Shown piece by piece: positions 44,622 through 45,587 of a DNA stretch of 45,587 nt. Source of the stretch: JAAZFZ01 sp035647435 (GTDB lineage: Bacteria > Bacillota > Clostridia > Oscillospirales > Acutalibacteraceae); assembly GCA_035647435.1 (NCBI GenBank), contig DASRNM010000073.1, positions 1 through 45,587 on the forward strand. Direction: 5' to 3'. The position numbers were made by a program, and so were the translations under genes. The stretch's first letter is position 1; every line of letters starts with the position of its first letter. The notes under the pieces were generated by a model, which made no database searches, had not been told where the DNA came from, and saw only the letters and a program-made list of their open reading frames with translations.

Positions 44622-45587
44622 ATGATGACGAAAAGTCTTGAGGACAGAACATTTAAACGAAATAAATGGGCTTACACCGTGCCCGGCATAGGCAGAGACA
44701 TGTCATACACATTGTTCGCAAACTTTTTATTGGTTTATGTAATGTTCACGCGGAGCATAACGGTTGAGCAGTTTGCAACTATCGGTGTGATTTTGACTGT
44801 CAGCAGAATTTGGGATGGAATAAATGACCCTTTAATGGGTGGAATTATCGAAAACACCCGTTCGCGTTTTGGTAAATTCAAACCGTGGATAATAACGGGC
44901 GCCATCACAAATGCGGTTGTTCTGATAGTAATGTTCACAAACCGAGTAAGTGGCTGGAATTTTGTCATTCTTTTTGCGGTTCTCTATTTTCTTTGGGATA
45001 TCACTTTCACAATGAACGATATTTCATATTGGTCAATGCTGCCTTCGTTAACAAGTGAGCCGAAAAAGCGTGACCAGCTGACCTCTTTTGCAAATTTATT
45101 TGCGAGCATCGGTGCGATTTTGGCAACGGCACTAATTCCAATTTTTACAAACGGTGAAAATGCAATCGGTGGCAACTCAATTTCAGGTTATAGAGCAGTA
45201 GGAATTTTTATTGCAATAGCATTTGCGTTGAGTCAAGTTGCAGTTTTTTTCTTTGTCAAAGAAGACAAAGTTGTTAAGCTCAAGGACGAGGAGCGCATCG
45301 GAATCAAAAAAATGCTCAAGGTCATCATCAAAAACGACCAACTCCTTTGGGTTACACTTATCATATTGCTTTATTATACGGGCAGTGCGTTGTTGACTGC
45401 ATTCGGCACAAATTATTTATATCTTGAATTTGGATATAACGGAAAATATGTAACAATGTTCGTTGCATTTTTTGCATTAGCAACAATAGCGATAAATATT
45501 TTATATCCAAGGATTTCTGCAAAAATGACACGCAAGAAGATGTCTGAGCTTTCAATAATAGTGATTATTATAGGCTATTTATTATTC
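44622..45587 (+). CDS. GPH-family sugar:cation symporter, cut by the window end
   Basis: 322 residues are in the window and the frame is still open at the last base. The N-terminus (YTVPGIGRDMSYTLFANFL), then SRIWDGINDPLMGGIIENTRSRFGKFKPW and the WDITFTMNDISYWSMLPSLT region are the conserved blocks of the glycoside-pentoside-hexuronide (melibiose) symporters, with membrane helices spaced as in that family. It imports a sugar or glycoside with Na+ or H+. Start ATG at 44622 or 44625; AGAGGG lies upstream. The C-terminal helices lie outside the window. Confidence 0.9.
   Translation, partial: MMTKSLEDRTFKRNKWAYTVPGIGRDMSYTLFANFLLVYVMFTRSITVEQFATIGVILTVSRIWDGINDPLMGGIIENTRSRFGKFKPWIITGAITNAVVLIVMFTNRVSGWNFVILFAVLYFLWDITFTMNDISYWSMLPSLTSEPKKRDQLTSFANLFASIGAILATALIPIFTNGENAIGGNSISGYRAVGIFIAIAFALSQVAVFFFVKEDKVVKLKDEERIGIKKMLKVIIKNDQLLWVTLIILLYYTGSALLTAFGTNYLYLEFGYNGKYVTMFVAFFALATIAINILYPRISAKMTRKKMSELSIIVIIIGYLLF

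Overview
This 45.6 kb window looks like a chromosome segment of a low-G+C Gram-positive anaerobe of class Clostridia (Bacillota), most likely an Oscillospiraceae/Ruminococcaceae-type gut bacterium. The reasons are an HndABCD-type [FeFe] hydrogenase operon embedded among DRTGG, PHP and small ATPase genes, Gram-positive ribosome binding sites and sigma-A promoters, a Gram-positive LexA box, a yybP-ykoY leader, and an integrated mobilizable element of clostridial type. The taxonomic placement is inference.

Region 1 (1 to about 7.65 kb) is an integrated mobilizable element. It carries an uncharacterised HTH protein, a ParM actin-like ATPase with a ParR-like partner and a centromere-like repeat, a triple-hairpin oriT candidate, MobC, a MOBP-type relaxase, a ParB-like protein, a small unknown gene and a large serine recombinase. 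It abuts tRNA-Pro(UGG). No mating-pore genes are visible, so it would depend on a helper for transfer. Its left end is not identified and may lie outside the window.

Region 2 (7.65-12.9 kb, mostly minus strand) is chromosomal: tRNA-Pro, a tyrosine phosphatase, tRNA-Gly, and a gltX-glnS-membrane protein operon. Region 3 (12.9-15.8 kb, plus) has a two-gene unit: a thiamine-diphosphate enzyme of the acetolactate synthase fold and a sugar epimerase/reductase, possibly for a branched or deoxy sugar. Region 4 (15.9-18.8 kb) is a manganese (yybP-ykoY) riboswitch in front of a P-type cation ATPase, followed by a convergent lipoprotein gene.

Region 5 (19.9-26.0 kb) is central metabolism: the lower-glycolysis operon pgk-tpiA-gpmI (minus) and, divergently, the serine operon serC-serA (plus), which share 3-phosphoglycerate metabolism. 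Region 6 (26.0-33.6 kb) concerns the envelope: a PdaA-like deacetylase lipoprotein, an ECF sigma factor paired with a membrane-anchored beta-propeller protein that may be its anti-sigma/sensor, an MBL-fold protein, and an S8 protease / YgjP-like peptidase / YdbC operon.

Region 7 (33.7-42.1 kb) is the hydrogenase locus. The first operon is regulatory in appearance (two DRTGG proteins, an RsbW-like ATPase, a PHP phosphoesterase and a sensory-type [FeFe]-hydrogenase homologue in which the proton-relay cysteine is Ala). An attenuator-like leader then precedes hndA-ATPase-hndB-hndC-hndD, encoding an NAD(P)-linked, probably electron-bifurcating hydrogenase. Region 8 (42.1 kb to the end) holds a PIG-L deacetylase, a dinB gene with a textbook LexA-controlled promoter, and the start of a GPH-family sugar symporter cut by the window end.

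All function calls come from reading motifs and gene order; no database search was run.
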